From NCBI GenBank assembly GCA_965225715.1, contig CBDDBK010000003.1, positions 248,001 through 312,000 of the forward strand: 64,000 nucleotides of DNA, given 5' to 3'. Position numbers and translations under genes: made by a program. Shown piece after piece: positions 41,354 to 49,790 of this stretch. How positions within the stretch are numbered: the first letter of the stretch is position 1; every line of letters begins with the position of its first letter. This stretch comes from CBDDBK01 sp965225715 (GTDB taxonomy: Bacteria; Bacteroidota; Bacteroidia; Cytophagales; Flammeovirgaceae). The notes beneath the pieces were generated by a model. The model was not told where the DNA came from and did no database searches. It saw nothing but the letters and a program-made list of their open reading frames with translations.

Positions 41354-42417
41354 TTGTTCATTTGATTTAAGTATAATTGGCCATAAGTGGTCGAAAAGAA
41401 ATCGTCCAAATTAATGTCTTCTTGTTTTATATAACCTTTATTTTTAAGTCTTCCTGTTGCTACCAATTCCACCACAGCACATACGCTGGCTGCTGTAGTC
41501 CAGGATATGGCTCTATATTCCTTATCTTCAATATTTTGAGGAAAATAAGTATAGAAAAATTCTTCTCTCAATAACTCGTTTTCTTTCCAGCCTTCTACAG
41601 CAGCATAAACATGAACTAAATCTTCTTTTACAGGAGGTTTAGCTTCAGTTAAAATTTGTTCTATTAGTTCTCTTTTATCTTTTAATATTAGTTCAGATAA
41701 TAAAAATCGCATTAATTTTGCGTGACCAGGATAGCGAATAGTCTTGTAATTTAAAGTATCTACTTTCCCCTCTAAAGTTTGACATAATGTACCTAATCCT
41801 CCACTTGTAAAAAAAGCTTCATATTCTTGCCCTTCGATATTAATGGTTTCTACACCCATTAAAGAAGGCACAATTTTTTTTTCACCACTTATTATAACTT
41901 CAGCATCATTAACATATTCATTGATAACACCTGAAGGAGACCAATTAAAAGAATAGCCTAATATACCATTTGGATAACGAGGCAAAGCACCTACCCGCAA
42001 TTCTACATCGCGTAATTTCGAGAATTTTTTGACTAAATTATAACCCACAATACCTATAAAGCCAGGTGCTAATCCACACTGGGGAGCCATAACACTTTTA
42101 GCCGTTGGGGAAAGCTCTAATATTTTATTAGATGTATTCACATCTTCTGTCAAATCAAAATAATGGATAGCTAAATGATAAGCGGTTTGGGCAACCAATA
42201 TATTATACTTATAAGGCAAACAAGAAACCACCGCGTCAAAATCTGCAAGCGATTTAGATATATTATCTTCATCTTTTACATCTAATATTTGAGTAGAGAA
42301 AGGGAAACTATTTTGAGGAATTTTAATATCTAATCCTGTTACTTTAAATGATCTATTTAAAAGAACAGCAACTAAAGAACCAACTTTTCCTAAGCCTACA
42401 ACAGCAATTTTTTTCAT
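41350..42417 (-). CDS. Saccharopine dehydrogenase family protein
   Basis: A 355-residue Rossmann-fold oxidoreductase. The N-terminus MKKIAVVGLGKVGSLVAVLL has the dinucleotide motif GxGxxG. DAVVSCLPYKYNILVAQTAY and APQCGLAPGFIGIVGYNLVK follow and are characteristic of the saccharopine dehydrogenase/lysine 6-dehydrogenase group. The length is nearer to lysine 6-dehydrogenases than to the full saccharopine reductases (~450). The C-terminal part has AISWTTAASVCAVVELVATG. The translational overlap with the DUF1338 gene suggests that the two catalyse steps of the same lysine pathway; which oxidation step is done here is undecided. Confidence 0.8.
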   Translation of the reverse strand: MKKIAVVGLGKVGSLVAVLLNRSFKVTGLDIKIPQNSFPFSTQILDVKDEDNISKSLADFDAVVSCLPYKYNILVAQTAYHLAIHYFDLTEDVNTSNKILELSPTAKSVMAPQCGLAPGFIGIVGYNLVKKFSKLRDVELRVGALPRYPNGILGYSFNWSPSGVINEYVNDAEVIISGEKKIVPSLMGVETINIEGQEYEAFFTSGGLGTLCQTLEGKVDTLNYKTIRYPGHAKLMRFLLSELILKDKRELIEQILTEAKPPVKEDLVHVYAAVEGWKENELLREEFFYTYFPQNIEDKEYRAISWTTAASVCAVVELVATGRLKNKGYIKQEDINLDDFFSTTYGQLYLNQMNK

Positions 42418-42564
42418 TTAATTTTTATTAAATAAAGTAATATAATTTTATGTAATTTCTAAAATAGGATATTTTTTTTCTAAATCTTCCTTTTCCTCTT
42501 TAGATTTTGCTACCTTTATTATATTATGAGACTAGCACCTTATAATATTTTTACATTTAAAAAG

Positions 42565-43359
42565 CTAAAAATCTTTTTTTGCCCCTTTTTTAATAAAAAA
42601 AATAATAGGTATAAAACTCCATAAAAGAAGCATGCAAAAAGTGATTGCAATTCCTCTATAATTACTAAAAAACTGATTAAAGACCGCGCCTGTATAACCC
42701 ATTAGAGCTGCTATATCTAGTTTTAAAATTATAAAAATTCGAGACAGATCAATAGGATTAAAAAGGGTTACTAAGAGAACAAATTTATCTAAAGGATAAT
42801 CCTCTAAAAATAAAATTGCAAGGAGGAAAAAACCATCGTAGATAACAGCCATAAACAGCCAAAAGAGAAGGGTATAACCAAAACCTTTTATTTTATTCTC
42901 ATTCAATATTCCTATTCCAAAGGCTATACTTGTAAAGATAAAAGTCAACAAACTACCAATAAGGATTAAGGAAAAAAAGTTTAGTATTAAAGTTGTTTGT
43001 CCAAAATTATATAATCTAAAAAAAACAATAGGCAGACTTAAACCTAAGGAAAAGCTTAATACCAAAGATATAGCCACACCAAAATAGTGTCCCAAAAAAA
43101 CAACTTTGCGTTTAATAGGTTGACAGAATAATAAAGCTATAAAATCTTTTGATTCGTAATAATACATAATTCCAAAAATAGAGCCTATTAAAGAAGTTAA
43201 TATTAATACAACATTCGTTAAGGTAACTATAGATTTAGAAATATCTTGAACAAAAAATAAAAGCGAAAAGCTGAGCATAAAATAAAAAAGAAAATATATA
43301 TAGCTCCATTTGCTGCGAACTATATCATAAAAAACATACTTAAAGACTTTAAAATACAT
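42565..43359 (-). CDS. nosY: NosY-type ABC transporter permease
   Basis: A 264-residue membrane protein with six hydrophobic segments, starting at ATG 43359 (MYFKVFKYVFYDIVRSKWSY). The longer frame opens with TTG. It contains YYESKDFIALLFCQPIKRKV in the first cytoplasmic loop, which is typical of NosY and related ABC-2 permeases, and ends with basic residues GAKKDF. With NosF and NosD it forms a complex that supports assembly of the CuZ site of nitrous-oxide reductase. It overlaps the nosF end by 11 bases. Confidence 0.85.
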   Translation of the reverse strand: MYFKVFKYVFYDIVRSKWSYIYFLFYFMLSFSLLFFVQDISKSIVTLTNVVLILTSLIGSIFGIMYYYESKDFIALLFCQPIKRKVVFLGHYFGVAISLVLSFSLGLSLPIVFFRLYNFGQTTLILNFFSLILIGSLLTFIFTSIAFGIGILNENKIKGFGYTLLFWLFMAVIYDGFFLLAILFLEDYPLDKFVLLVTLFNPIDLSRIFIILKLDIAALMGYTGAVFNQFFSNYRGIAITFCMLLLWSFIPIIFFIKKGAKKDF

Positions 43360-44056
43360 GCTCTTGATATATAGTGACAATTGCTTCTTCCAAATTTTGT
43401 TTTCTTGTTTTATCTTTTAAATCTGTGATATTTCCTTTATAATACAAAGTACCGTCTAATAAAAAAATAAGATTGTCTGCTAAATATTCTACTAGAGAAA
43501 TAATATGGGTGGTAATCAATATGAGTTTATTTTTTGCTTTTTCTTCCAAAATAATCTTTTTCAAATTAATGAGGGCAATAGGGTCTAAACCGACACTTGG
43601 TTCATCTAAAATAAATACAGGACTATCAAACATAAAAGCCAATAAAATATTAACCTTCTGTTTTGTCCCTCCAGATAAATAGGCTAGTTTTTGCGATAAA
43701 AAAGATTCTAAACCAAATAGATTTATGAGTCTTATAGGATCAGAAAAACAAGGTTTCAGATCTTGAATCATGTTGATCAACTCTTTTAGTGAAAGATTAG
43801 AAGGGAAATGAGGTGTTTGTGGCAAGTAGCTTATTTTATTTCTATAAAGGTGATCTTTTTTAATAGAATGGTCTTCAAAGAATATATGTCCTGAATTGGG
43901 GATAACCATACCAAGAATACTTTTTATCAAAGTCGTTTTTCCGGATCCATTTGGTCCTAAAATCATGTAAATACCAGCATCATCAAAGTTTATTGACAAG
44001 TTTTTTAAGACTGTATGTTTTCCAAATTTCTTGCTAATATTTTTTATTTCTATCAT
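43349..44056 (-). CDS. nosF: NosF-type ABC transporter ATP-binding protein
   Basis: A 235-residue ABC ATPase. Walker A is LGPNGSGKTTLIKSILGM, the signature is LSGGTKQKVNILLAF, Walker B is PVFILDEPSVGLDP and the switch His is in ILITTHIISLVEYL. It lies between nosD and nosY and overlaps both (23 bases with nosD, 11 with nosY), so the three are translationally coupled. It powers the NosDFY complex in copper-centre maturation of NosZ. Confidence 0.92.
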   Translation of the reverse strand: MIEIKNISKKFGKHTVLKNLSINFDDAGIYMILGPNGSGKTTLIKSILGMVIPNSGHIFFEDHSIKKDHLYRNKISYLPQTPHFPSNLSLKELINMIQDLKPCFSDPIRLINLFGLESFLSQKLAYLSGGTKQKVNILLAFMFDSPVFILDEPSVGLDPIALINLKKIILEEKAKNKLILITTHIISLVEYLADNLIFLLDGTLYYKGNITDLKDKTRKQNLEEAIVTIYQEHVF

Positions 44057-45293
44057 TATTAATTGGTTTCATTAAAGGATTTTTATCAATTAAATTTTCT
44101 GGTGTAAAAATAGGTGACATTTTTTCTGAAAAATTAAGTAAATCTATAAATAAACTTCTCAAAAGAACAATAGTCTCTTTAGTTTGGTTAACAACATAAG
44201 AAAATAGTTTTACTGGTCGATACGGTATATCACCTACGCCATTTTTATCTATGTCATAACCTGTATAAGCGCTCCAGTAATTCTTATCAAAAATATTATC
44301 GTTTAACTGACCAGTGTAAGACAATTCAAAAGTATTGGCTATAAAGTCATTTTCTTGAAAAATATTATTTAAACAAGCCCCTAATATTCGTACTGCCCAA
44401 CCATTGCTCTTTAATAAATTATTTTTATACAGAATACGACTAGAGCCTTCAGTATGTATAGCTATAGTATTTTTTATAAAAATATTATTAGTGATTTCTG
44501 CATCGTTAATTTCTTTTAAAAGTAACCCGTAAGATGAAGCACCCCAATTTTTTATAAAAATATTTTCATGCATTATTATATTTTTGGAAAACATCACCGC
44601 GACCCCAGCACCGTTGTTTTCAAAACGATTAGAAAGATAACTATCATTATTAGAAAACATAAAATGTAAACCGTAACGTAAATTATCGAAACTAAAATTA
44701 TTAATAATTTTAGTATCATCAACAAATTCAAAATAAATACCATCTCTGGTCTTGGATATTTGGTTATCCTGAATTAAAATTTCCGAGCAAGACCACAAAT
44801 GAATCCCATTTCCAGTGTTAAATTCTTTTTTTAAAGTGCCTTCAATTATATTATTTTTAATAACCCCTTTTTTAGCTTTTTCTAGATAAATACCCCAATA
44901 AACATTTTTTAAAATATTATTTTTTAACGTAAAATTTTGGGCATTTTTAACTTTTATAGCCGCTAAATCATTGAGTACATCTTGCCCTACATTTATAATT
45001 TTTAAACCTGATAAGGTGACGTTATCTGCGGTAATAGTAAAAATTTCAACCTTACTTTTTCCATCAAAAATAGGATAATTTTGACCTATTATGATCAAAG
45101 GCTTATCAATAATGATATTATCTTCTTGATATAAACCACCTTGAACAATCAAAGTATCAAAGTTTTGAGCCTCTTTAATAGCTCGTGAAAGTGTTTTTAA
45201 AATGCAAGAATTACAAACTGTTTTAGAGGCAAAATGGTCAAAAAAAATGATAAAGAAAAACAAAAAGAAACAATATCTAAATATCCTCAGCAT
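44034..45293 (-). CDS. nosD: NosD, periplasmic copper-processing protein with beta-helix
   Basis: A 419-residue exported protein. The signal peptide is FRYCFFLFFFIIFFDHFAS-like. The body is a right-handed beta-helix of the CASH/NosD type with repeated N-N-x-I/N-x-F units (ENIFIKNWGASSYGLLLKEI, NNIFIKNTIAIHTEGSS, etc.). The C-terminal block has NYWSAYTGYDIDKNGVGDIP followed by YRPVKLFSYVV, highly characteristic of NosD. NosD passes copper to apo-NosZ in the periplasm. It is the first gene of the minus-strand nosDFY operon and is divergent from the cytochrome c and nosZ genes. Confidence 0.93.
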   Translation of the reverse strand: MLRIFRYCFFLFFFIIFFDHFASKTVCNSCILKTLSRAIKEAQNFDTLIVQGGLYQEDNIIIDKPLIIIGQNYPIFDGKSKVEIFTITADNVTLSGLKIINVGQDVLNDLAAIKVKNAQNFTLKNNILKNVYWGIYLEKAKKGVIKNNIIEGTLKKEFNTGNGIHLWSCSEILIQDNQISKTRDGIYFEFVDDTKIINNFSFDNLRYGLHFMFSNNDSYLSNRFENNGAGVAVMFSKNIIMHENIFIKNWGASSYGLLLKEINDAEITNNIFIKNTIAIHTEGSSRILYKNNLLKSNGWAVRILGACLNNIFQENDFIANTFELSYTGQLNDNIFDKNYWSAYTGYDIDKNGVGDIPYRPVKLFSYVVNQTKETIVLLRSLFIDLLNFSEKMSPIFTPENLIDKNPLMKPINNDRNKKY

Positions 45294-45656
45294 AAAATTA
45301 AATATAATTTAATTAAAATTAGGTTCTATATTATCAAAAAATGTAATAATTTTGTAGTTAAATAACTTATTTTTTACAAAAAAAAAACATATATTTGGGG
45401 TCGGTCAACTAAATTTACTTCTCATCTCAAAATAGTGAGTTTAATAATTTGTAGAAATAGAGGAGAAATACTAATACTTAAATAAATAATTATTTCTAAA
45501 CATTAACAAAAAGGTATTTTTTAAAATCATATTTTCTACAATACTTCCCGCTTTAAAACTGAAAGTTCTAATTTTTTTTTTAAAAAACTTAAAGAATAGT
45601 AAATATATTTTTAGATTTTTTTAATATATGTCACAATTTCCTATATATTTAGTACA
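45294..45656. other. Divergent control region between nosD and the cytochrome c gene
   Basis: No gene seen. It holds TATATTTG at 45390-45397 (+), which fits the -7 consensus. It also has an imperfect inverted stretch near 45415-45475 (ACTTCTCATCTC and later GAGGAGAAAT). No recognised FNR/CRP palindrome was found. Confidence 0.3.
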
Positions 45657-46133
45657 ATGATTCAAAAGATAATATACATTATAGTCATATTAATATCCTT
45701 TCTGTTCTCAAGCTGTGGTGGTGATAAAAAATCCAGTAATAATCAAGAGGAGGTTACAGAAAAAGAGTCTGTTAATCAAGAAGTTAATCCTCTAGAAAAC
45801 AAAGGTATTGGTCCTATTTCCAGCCCTATAAAGCTTAGTGAAAATATAGATCAAACACTTGTGGAAGAAGGTAAAGTTCTTTACGAAAAGCTTTGTCTGG
45901 CTTGTCATAAACCATATGAGAAGTATATTGGACCCGCGCCTAAAAATATTTTGGATAGAAGAAGCCCTGAATGGATTATGAATATGATTTTAAATCCTGA
46001 AGAAATGCTTAAAAAGGATCCCATAGCCAAGCAATTATTTATAGAGTATAATGGTGCACCTATGGCAAATCAAAATTTAACCCAAGAAGAAGCAAGAAGT
46101 ATTTTAGAATATTTTCGAACCTTAACCGATTAA
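45657..46133 (+). CDS. Lipoprotein c-type cytochrome of the nos cluster
   Basis: A 158-residue single-haem cytochrome c. The signal sequence ends in a lipobox, FLFSSC, followed by GGDKK. An acidic linker follows (residues ~25-55), then the haem motif CLACH in YEKLCLACHKPYEK, and a Met ligand likely in GAPMANQNLT near the end. Its place ahead of nosZ suggests that it carries electrons to the CuA site of NosZ, as cytochromes do in clade II clusters. It is separated from nosZ by 371 bp, so they may have separate promoters. Confidence 0.88.
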   Translation: MIQKIIYIIVILISFLFSSCGGDKKSSNNQEEVTEKESVNQEVNPLENKGIGPISSPIKLSENIDQTLVEEGKVLYEKLCLACHKPYEKYIGPAPKNILDRRSPEWIMNMILNPEEMLKKDPIAKQLFIEYNGAPMANQNLTQEEARSILEYFRTLTD

Positions 46134-46369
46134 TTTTTTGAATGCAATAATGATCTAAACTATTTAAAATCAAGTTTACATTTAAATACTTGCACAGCTT
46201 AAAAAAGTTTTTTTTTGGATTATAATTTATTGCTATTTAAAACTGAACGTTTTGAAAAATAAAGTAGCATTATCGTAAAGCCATAAAAAGGTTTTTATAA
46301 GTATTTCTCAAATGTAATTTGAAAAAGAAAGACTAAAATCTTAATCTTCTAAAGTGGAGAATACCAAAA

Positions 46370-46410
46370 ATTACTTTCTATAAAGTAATTAAGGTGGCTT
46401 TTATAAAGCC
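46370..46410. promoter_or_regulatory. Two adjacent hairpins upstream of nosZ
   Basis: ATTACTTT/AAAGTAAT (46370-46377 with 46382-46389) and GGCTTT/AAAGCC (46396-46401 with 46405-46410) form two small stems in tandem, 95 bases before the nosZ ATG. They have no T-run. A leader or transcription-end role is possible. The rest of the 371-bp gap holds only AT-rich sequence with a weak repeat relic near 46240-46290. Confidence 0.35.
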
Positions 46411-46504
46411 TGCGGCCTTAGAATAAATAGTTCGATGATTAAAAGGGTTACAAAAACATTTAATAATACGTTTTATATTTATTTAATCTAAATTATAAAA
46501 AATA

Positions 46505-48463
46505 ATGAAATATTATCTTACACTTTTTACTTATCTTTTAGTATCTTTTTTTTTATTCAGTTGCAAACAAAAAGGTACAAGTGATCATACTATTTTAGAG
46601 GGGGATGCGGCTTCAAAAGTTTATGTGAAACCCGGTGACCACGATGAGTTTTATGCTTTTCTATCAGGTGGCTTTAGTGGTCAGTTAAGTGTATATGGTC
46701 TACCTTCAGGGCGGCTTTTAAAAGTTATTCCTGTCTTTTCAGTAGATGCAGAAAAAGCTTATGGCTTTAACGAAGAAACAAAGCCCATGCTCAATACCTC
46801 CTTTGGTTTTATACCTTGGGATGACAGCCACCATCCTCACTTATCTCAAACTAAAGGGATACACGATGGACGATGGATATTCATCAACGGAAATAATACA
46901 CCTAGAGTTGCCCGTATAGATTTAAAGACTTTTGAAACAGTAGAAATTTTAGAAATTCCAAATAGTGGAGGAAACCATTGTTCAGCATTTGTTACTGAAA
47001 ACACAGAGTACGTTATAGGAAGTACGCGTTTTGGAGTACCTATTCCTCAAAGAGATGTACCTATAAATTCGTATAAAGAAAATTTTAAAGGGACTATCTC
47101 TTTTATTAGTGTAGAAAAAGAAACAGGTGAAATGAACCTTTCTTTTCAAGTTTTGGTACCAGGTTATGGATACGATTTGGCCAGGGGTGGCAAAGGAAAA
47201 TCACATGGCTGGGTGTTCTTAACATCTTATAATACTGAAGAGAGTAATACTTTATTAGAAGTTAATGCCTCTCAGAACGATAAAGATTTTATCTTAGCAA
47301 TTAATTGGAAAAAAGCAGAAGAATATCTTGCTGAGGGTAATTTTAAAGAAATGGATGCCCAATATACCCATAATGTTTATGATGAATCAAGTCACCAAGC
47401 CCATTCTACTTTGAAAGAAAGAGTTCGAATACTTTATCCTTCTGATGCACAGGGCATAGCTTACTTTATTCCTACACCAAAATCACCTCATGGTGTTGAT
47501 ATTGATCCAACAGGAGAATATATTGTAGGAAATGGAAAACTTTCTGCTGATATGACTATTCATTCTTTTGAAAAAATGATGATTGCCATTGAAAATAAAT
47601 CTTTTGAAAAAGAAATTGATGGCATCCCTGTTTTAAAGTTTGAAGATGTTCTGGCAGGAACTTTAAAACAAGCAGGCTTAGGTCCTTTACATACCGAGTT
47701 TGATGGAAAAGGAAATGCTTATACTTCTTATTTTATATCTTCTGAAGTGGTCAAATGGAAATTAGGTACTTGGGAGGTTATAGATAGAAAACCAACATAT
47801 TATTCTGTAGGTCATTTAATGATACCAGGTGGCACTACAGTAAAACCTTGGGGAAAATATTTGTTAGCTATGAACAAAATAACCAAAGACAGATATTTGC
47901 CGACAGGACCTGAATTGGCACATTCCGCTCAACTTTATGATATTTCTGGAGAAAAAATGGAACTTTTATTAGATTTCCCAACCATAGGAGAGCCTCATTA
48001 TGCTCAAGCTATCCCAGCTGATTTAATAAAACCAAATTCTGTAAAAACATATTCGTTGAGTCAAAATAATCATCCTTATGTTATCAAAAGTGAGCAAGAG
48101 AGCAAAGTTGTTAGAGATGGGAATATTGTTCATGTTTATATAACTTCGATAAGAAGCCATTTTTACCCAGATAATATTGAGGGTATACAAGTTGGCGATA
48201 AGGTCTACTTTCATCTGACTAATTTAGAGCAAGATTGGGATGTTCCTCATGGTTTCTCTGTTATGGGTGCTACAAATTCTGAAATTTTAGTTATGCCAGG
48301 TCAAACAGAAACCTTATTATGGGAGCCTAAACAAGTTGGAGTTTTCCCATTCTATTGTACTGATTTTTGCTCTGCTTTACACCAAGAAATGCAGGGCTAT
48401 GTTAGAGTATCAGCAGAAAATTCAACAACACCTCTAAAATGGTACACAAATGAAGAAAAATAA
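46505..48463 (+). CDS. nosZ: Nitrous-oxide reductase, lipoprotein/Sec-type (clade II)
   Basis: Reduces N2O to N2 in the periplasm with a CuZ cluster in a seven-bladed propeller and a C-terminal CuA domain. The 652-residue protein has a Sec-type signal ending in a lipobox (LFSC), without a twin-arginine motif, which marks the clade II form. CuZ ligands come from the DDSHHPH motif near residue 95, GGNHCSAFV near 160 and later histidines (PKSPHGVDI, GPLHTEFDG, GEPHYAQA). The CuA site is HGFSV plus YCTDFCSALHQEMQGYV near residue 615, with all ligands in place (C-x3-C-x3-H-x2-M). Its end overlaps the next gene by 14 bases. Confidence 0.96.
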   Translation: MKYYLTLFTYLLVSFFLFSCKQKGTSDHTILEGDAASKVYVKPGDHDEFYAFLSGGFSGQLSVYGLPSGRLLKVIPVFSVDAEKAYGFNEETKPMLNTSFGFIPWDDSHHPHLSQTKGIHDGRWIFINGNNTPRVARIDLKTFETVEILEIPNSGGNHCSAFVTENTEYVIGSTRFGVPIPQRDVPINSYKENFKGTISFISVEKETGEMNLSFQVLVPGYGYDLARGGKGKSHGWVFLTSYNTEESNTLLEVNASQNDKDFILAINWKKAEEYLAEGNFKEMDAQYTHNVYDESSHQAHSTLKERVRILYPSDAQGIAYFIPTPKSPHGVDIDPTGEYIVGNGKLSADMTIHSFEKMMIAIENKSFEKEIDGIPVLKFEDVLAGTLKQAGLGPLHTEFDGKGNAYTSYFISSEVVKWKLGTWEVIDRKPTYYSVGHLMIPGGTTVKPWGKYLLAMNKITKDRYLPTGPELAHSAQLYDISGEKMELLLDFPTIGEPHYAQAIPADLIKPNSVKTYSLSQNNHPYVIKSEQESKVVRDGNIVHVYITSIRSHFYPDNIEGIQVGDKVYFHLTNLEQDWDVPHGFSVMGATNSEILVMPGQTETLLWEPKQVGVFPFYCTDFCSALHQEMQGYVRVSAENSTTPLKWYTNEEK

Positions 48464-49028
48464 CCATCTATCTCCCTTTATTATGGGCATAGCGGCTTTA
48501 TTGCCTCTATGTCTTTTTATATTCCCATTATGGCGAATATCTTTATATGCTCCTCAATACCCAGATGGAGTAACGATATATTTATGGATAAATAATATTA
48601 CAGGCGCTACGGAGGGTGCTTTGCAAAATATCAATATTTTGAATCATTATGTTGGAATGGGAGTTATTAGTACAGAATCTTTTCCTGAGTTTCAATACAT
48701 GTCTTATATTATTCTTAGCCTAACTGGTTTAGGTTTACTTTCTGCTTTTTTCAATAAAAGACTCCTTTTTTTACTTTGGTCTTCTATGTTTAGTTTGATT
48801 GGACTAATTGGAATCTATGATTTTTATAGCTGGGAATATAAATATGGACATATGCTCAGCCCAGAAGCACCTATAAAGGTGCCTGGTATGGCTTACCAAC
48901 CTCCCCTTTTTGGAACTAAAGTTTTATTAAATTTTGTGGCAGAATCTTATCCAAGTTGGGGATCACTTTTTGTATTCATTTCTATATCAACAGCCTTTTT
49001 ACTCTATATATTTAAAAATAAATTATGA
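48450..49028 (+). CDS. Conserved membrane protein of the nos cluster, function unknown
   Basis: A 192-residue protein with four or five membrane helices. It begins PFIMGIAALLPLCLFIFPLW and has a periplasmic-looking stretch with NINILNHYVGM, which includes a His, a Tyr and a Met that could bind copper or haem. The end overlaps nosL by four bases (ATGA) and the start overlaps nosZ by 14, so the four-gene unit is coupled. Proteins of this type sit beside nosZ in Bacteroidota. I infer a role in electron transfer or copper handling, but no domain name applies. Confidence 0.7.
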   Translation: MKKNNHLSPFIMGIAALLPLCLFIFPLWRISLYAPQYPDGVTIYLWINNITGATEGALQNINILNHYVGMGVISTESFPEFQYMSYIILSLTGLGLLSAFFNKRLLFLLWSSMFSLIGLIGIYDFYSWEYKYGHMLSPEAPIKVPGMAYQPPLFGTKVLLNFVAESYPSWGSLFVFISISTAFLLYIFKNKL

Positions 49029-49465
49029 AAATTCAATTTATATATATAATAGCCCTTGTATTTTTATTCTCCTGCACTATAAAATCTGAAAAAATACAGT
49101 ACGGACAAGAAAGTTGCCATTTTTGTAAAATGATAATTGTAGATTCTAAACATGGAGCAGAAATTGTAAACAATAAAGGAAAGGTTTTTAAGTTTGATGC
49201 TATAGAATGTATGATTAGGTATTCCCAAAACTCCAATAAACCTCAAAATATTGCTTTACAATTTGTTAATTATTATGAAAAACCTGGTGATTTTATTAAA
49301 GCTTCTGAAGCTATTTATTTAAAAACCCCAAGTTTACCTAGTCCAATGGGTGAAAATTTGACTGCTTTTAAATCCAAAAATGACACTATCTTAAAAGGGA
49401 ATAAACAATGGTATACTTGGCAACAAATTCAAGATCATTTAAAAATTAAAGATAATAACTTATAG
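49025..49465 (+). CDS. nosL: NosL copper-binding lipoprotein
   Basis: A 146-residue lipoprotein: signal LVFLFSC with lipobox, then the copper motif C-x2-C-x-M in YGQESCHFCKMIIVDSKHGA. The family features KFDAIECMIRYS and the C-terminal PMGENLTAFKSK are present. NosL carries Cu(I) to the NosDFY/NosZ assembly pathway. It is the last gene of the plus-strand nos operon. Confidence 0.93.
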   Translation: MKIQFIYIIALVFLFSCTIKSEKIQYGQESCHFCKMIIVDSKHGAEIVNNKGKVFKFDAIECMIRYSQNSNKPQNIALQFVNYYEKPGDFIKASEAIYLKTPSLPSPMGENLTAFKSKNDTILKGNKQWYTWQQIQDHLKIKDNNL

Positions 49466-49606
49466 ATAGTCAACTTTTTTTGTAGCAACAAGAATATAAT
49501 GTCTGAATAGTCTAAATTTATAGTAAAACTAAGGTTTTATGTAGGTGATAGAATAATAAAAAAAATAGTATATAGATTCTGACACTAATATTTTGAAAAA
49601 AGCTAT

Positions 49607-49649
49607 AAAAAAACCACCCAAGTATCTCTGAAATGGGCTTTTGGGTGGT
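49607..49649 (-). terminator. Rho-independent terminator oriented on the minus strand
   Basis: ACCACCCAA (49613-49621) and TTGGGTGGT (49641-49649) form a nine-pair stem. Read on the minus strand it is followed by seven T (49613-49607). No minus-strand gene is seen between it and 49790, so the transcript it would end is unexplained. On the plus strand it might end the nos operon without a T-run. Confidence 0.55.
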
Positions 49650-49682
49650 AAATTAAAAAAAGTTTGCTCAAATGATCAAAAG

Positions 49683-49766
49683 CTATAGTTTTGTTATTAA
49701 CTATAAGGAAAGAATATTTTTTCATTGTTAATGATTTAAATACCTAAAAAATCATTTTTCTGAAAA
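49683..49766 (+). repeat. Dispersed intergenic repeat, third sub-type
   Basis: CTATAGTTTTGTTATTAACT, then AAAGAATATTTTTTCATTGT and TTAAATACCTAAAAAATC. Aligns with 27105-27188. Confidence 0.5.
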
Positions 49767-49790
49767 TTTATAAGTATATTATAAAGTGTC

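Noticed and set aside
42460..42540. Short minus-strand open frame (VAKSKEEKEDLEKKYP) between nosY and the saccharopine-type gene
   Set aside because: About 24 codons, no start codon after the upstream stop; too little to call a gene.
45294..45656. FNR/CRP-type box in the nos control region
   Set aside because: No TTGAN6TCAA-like palindrome could be found on either strand.
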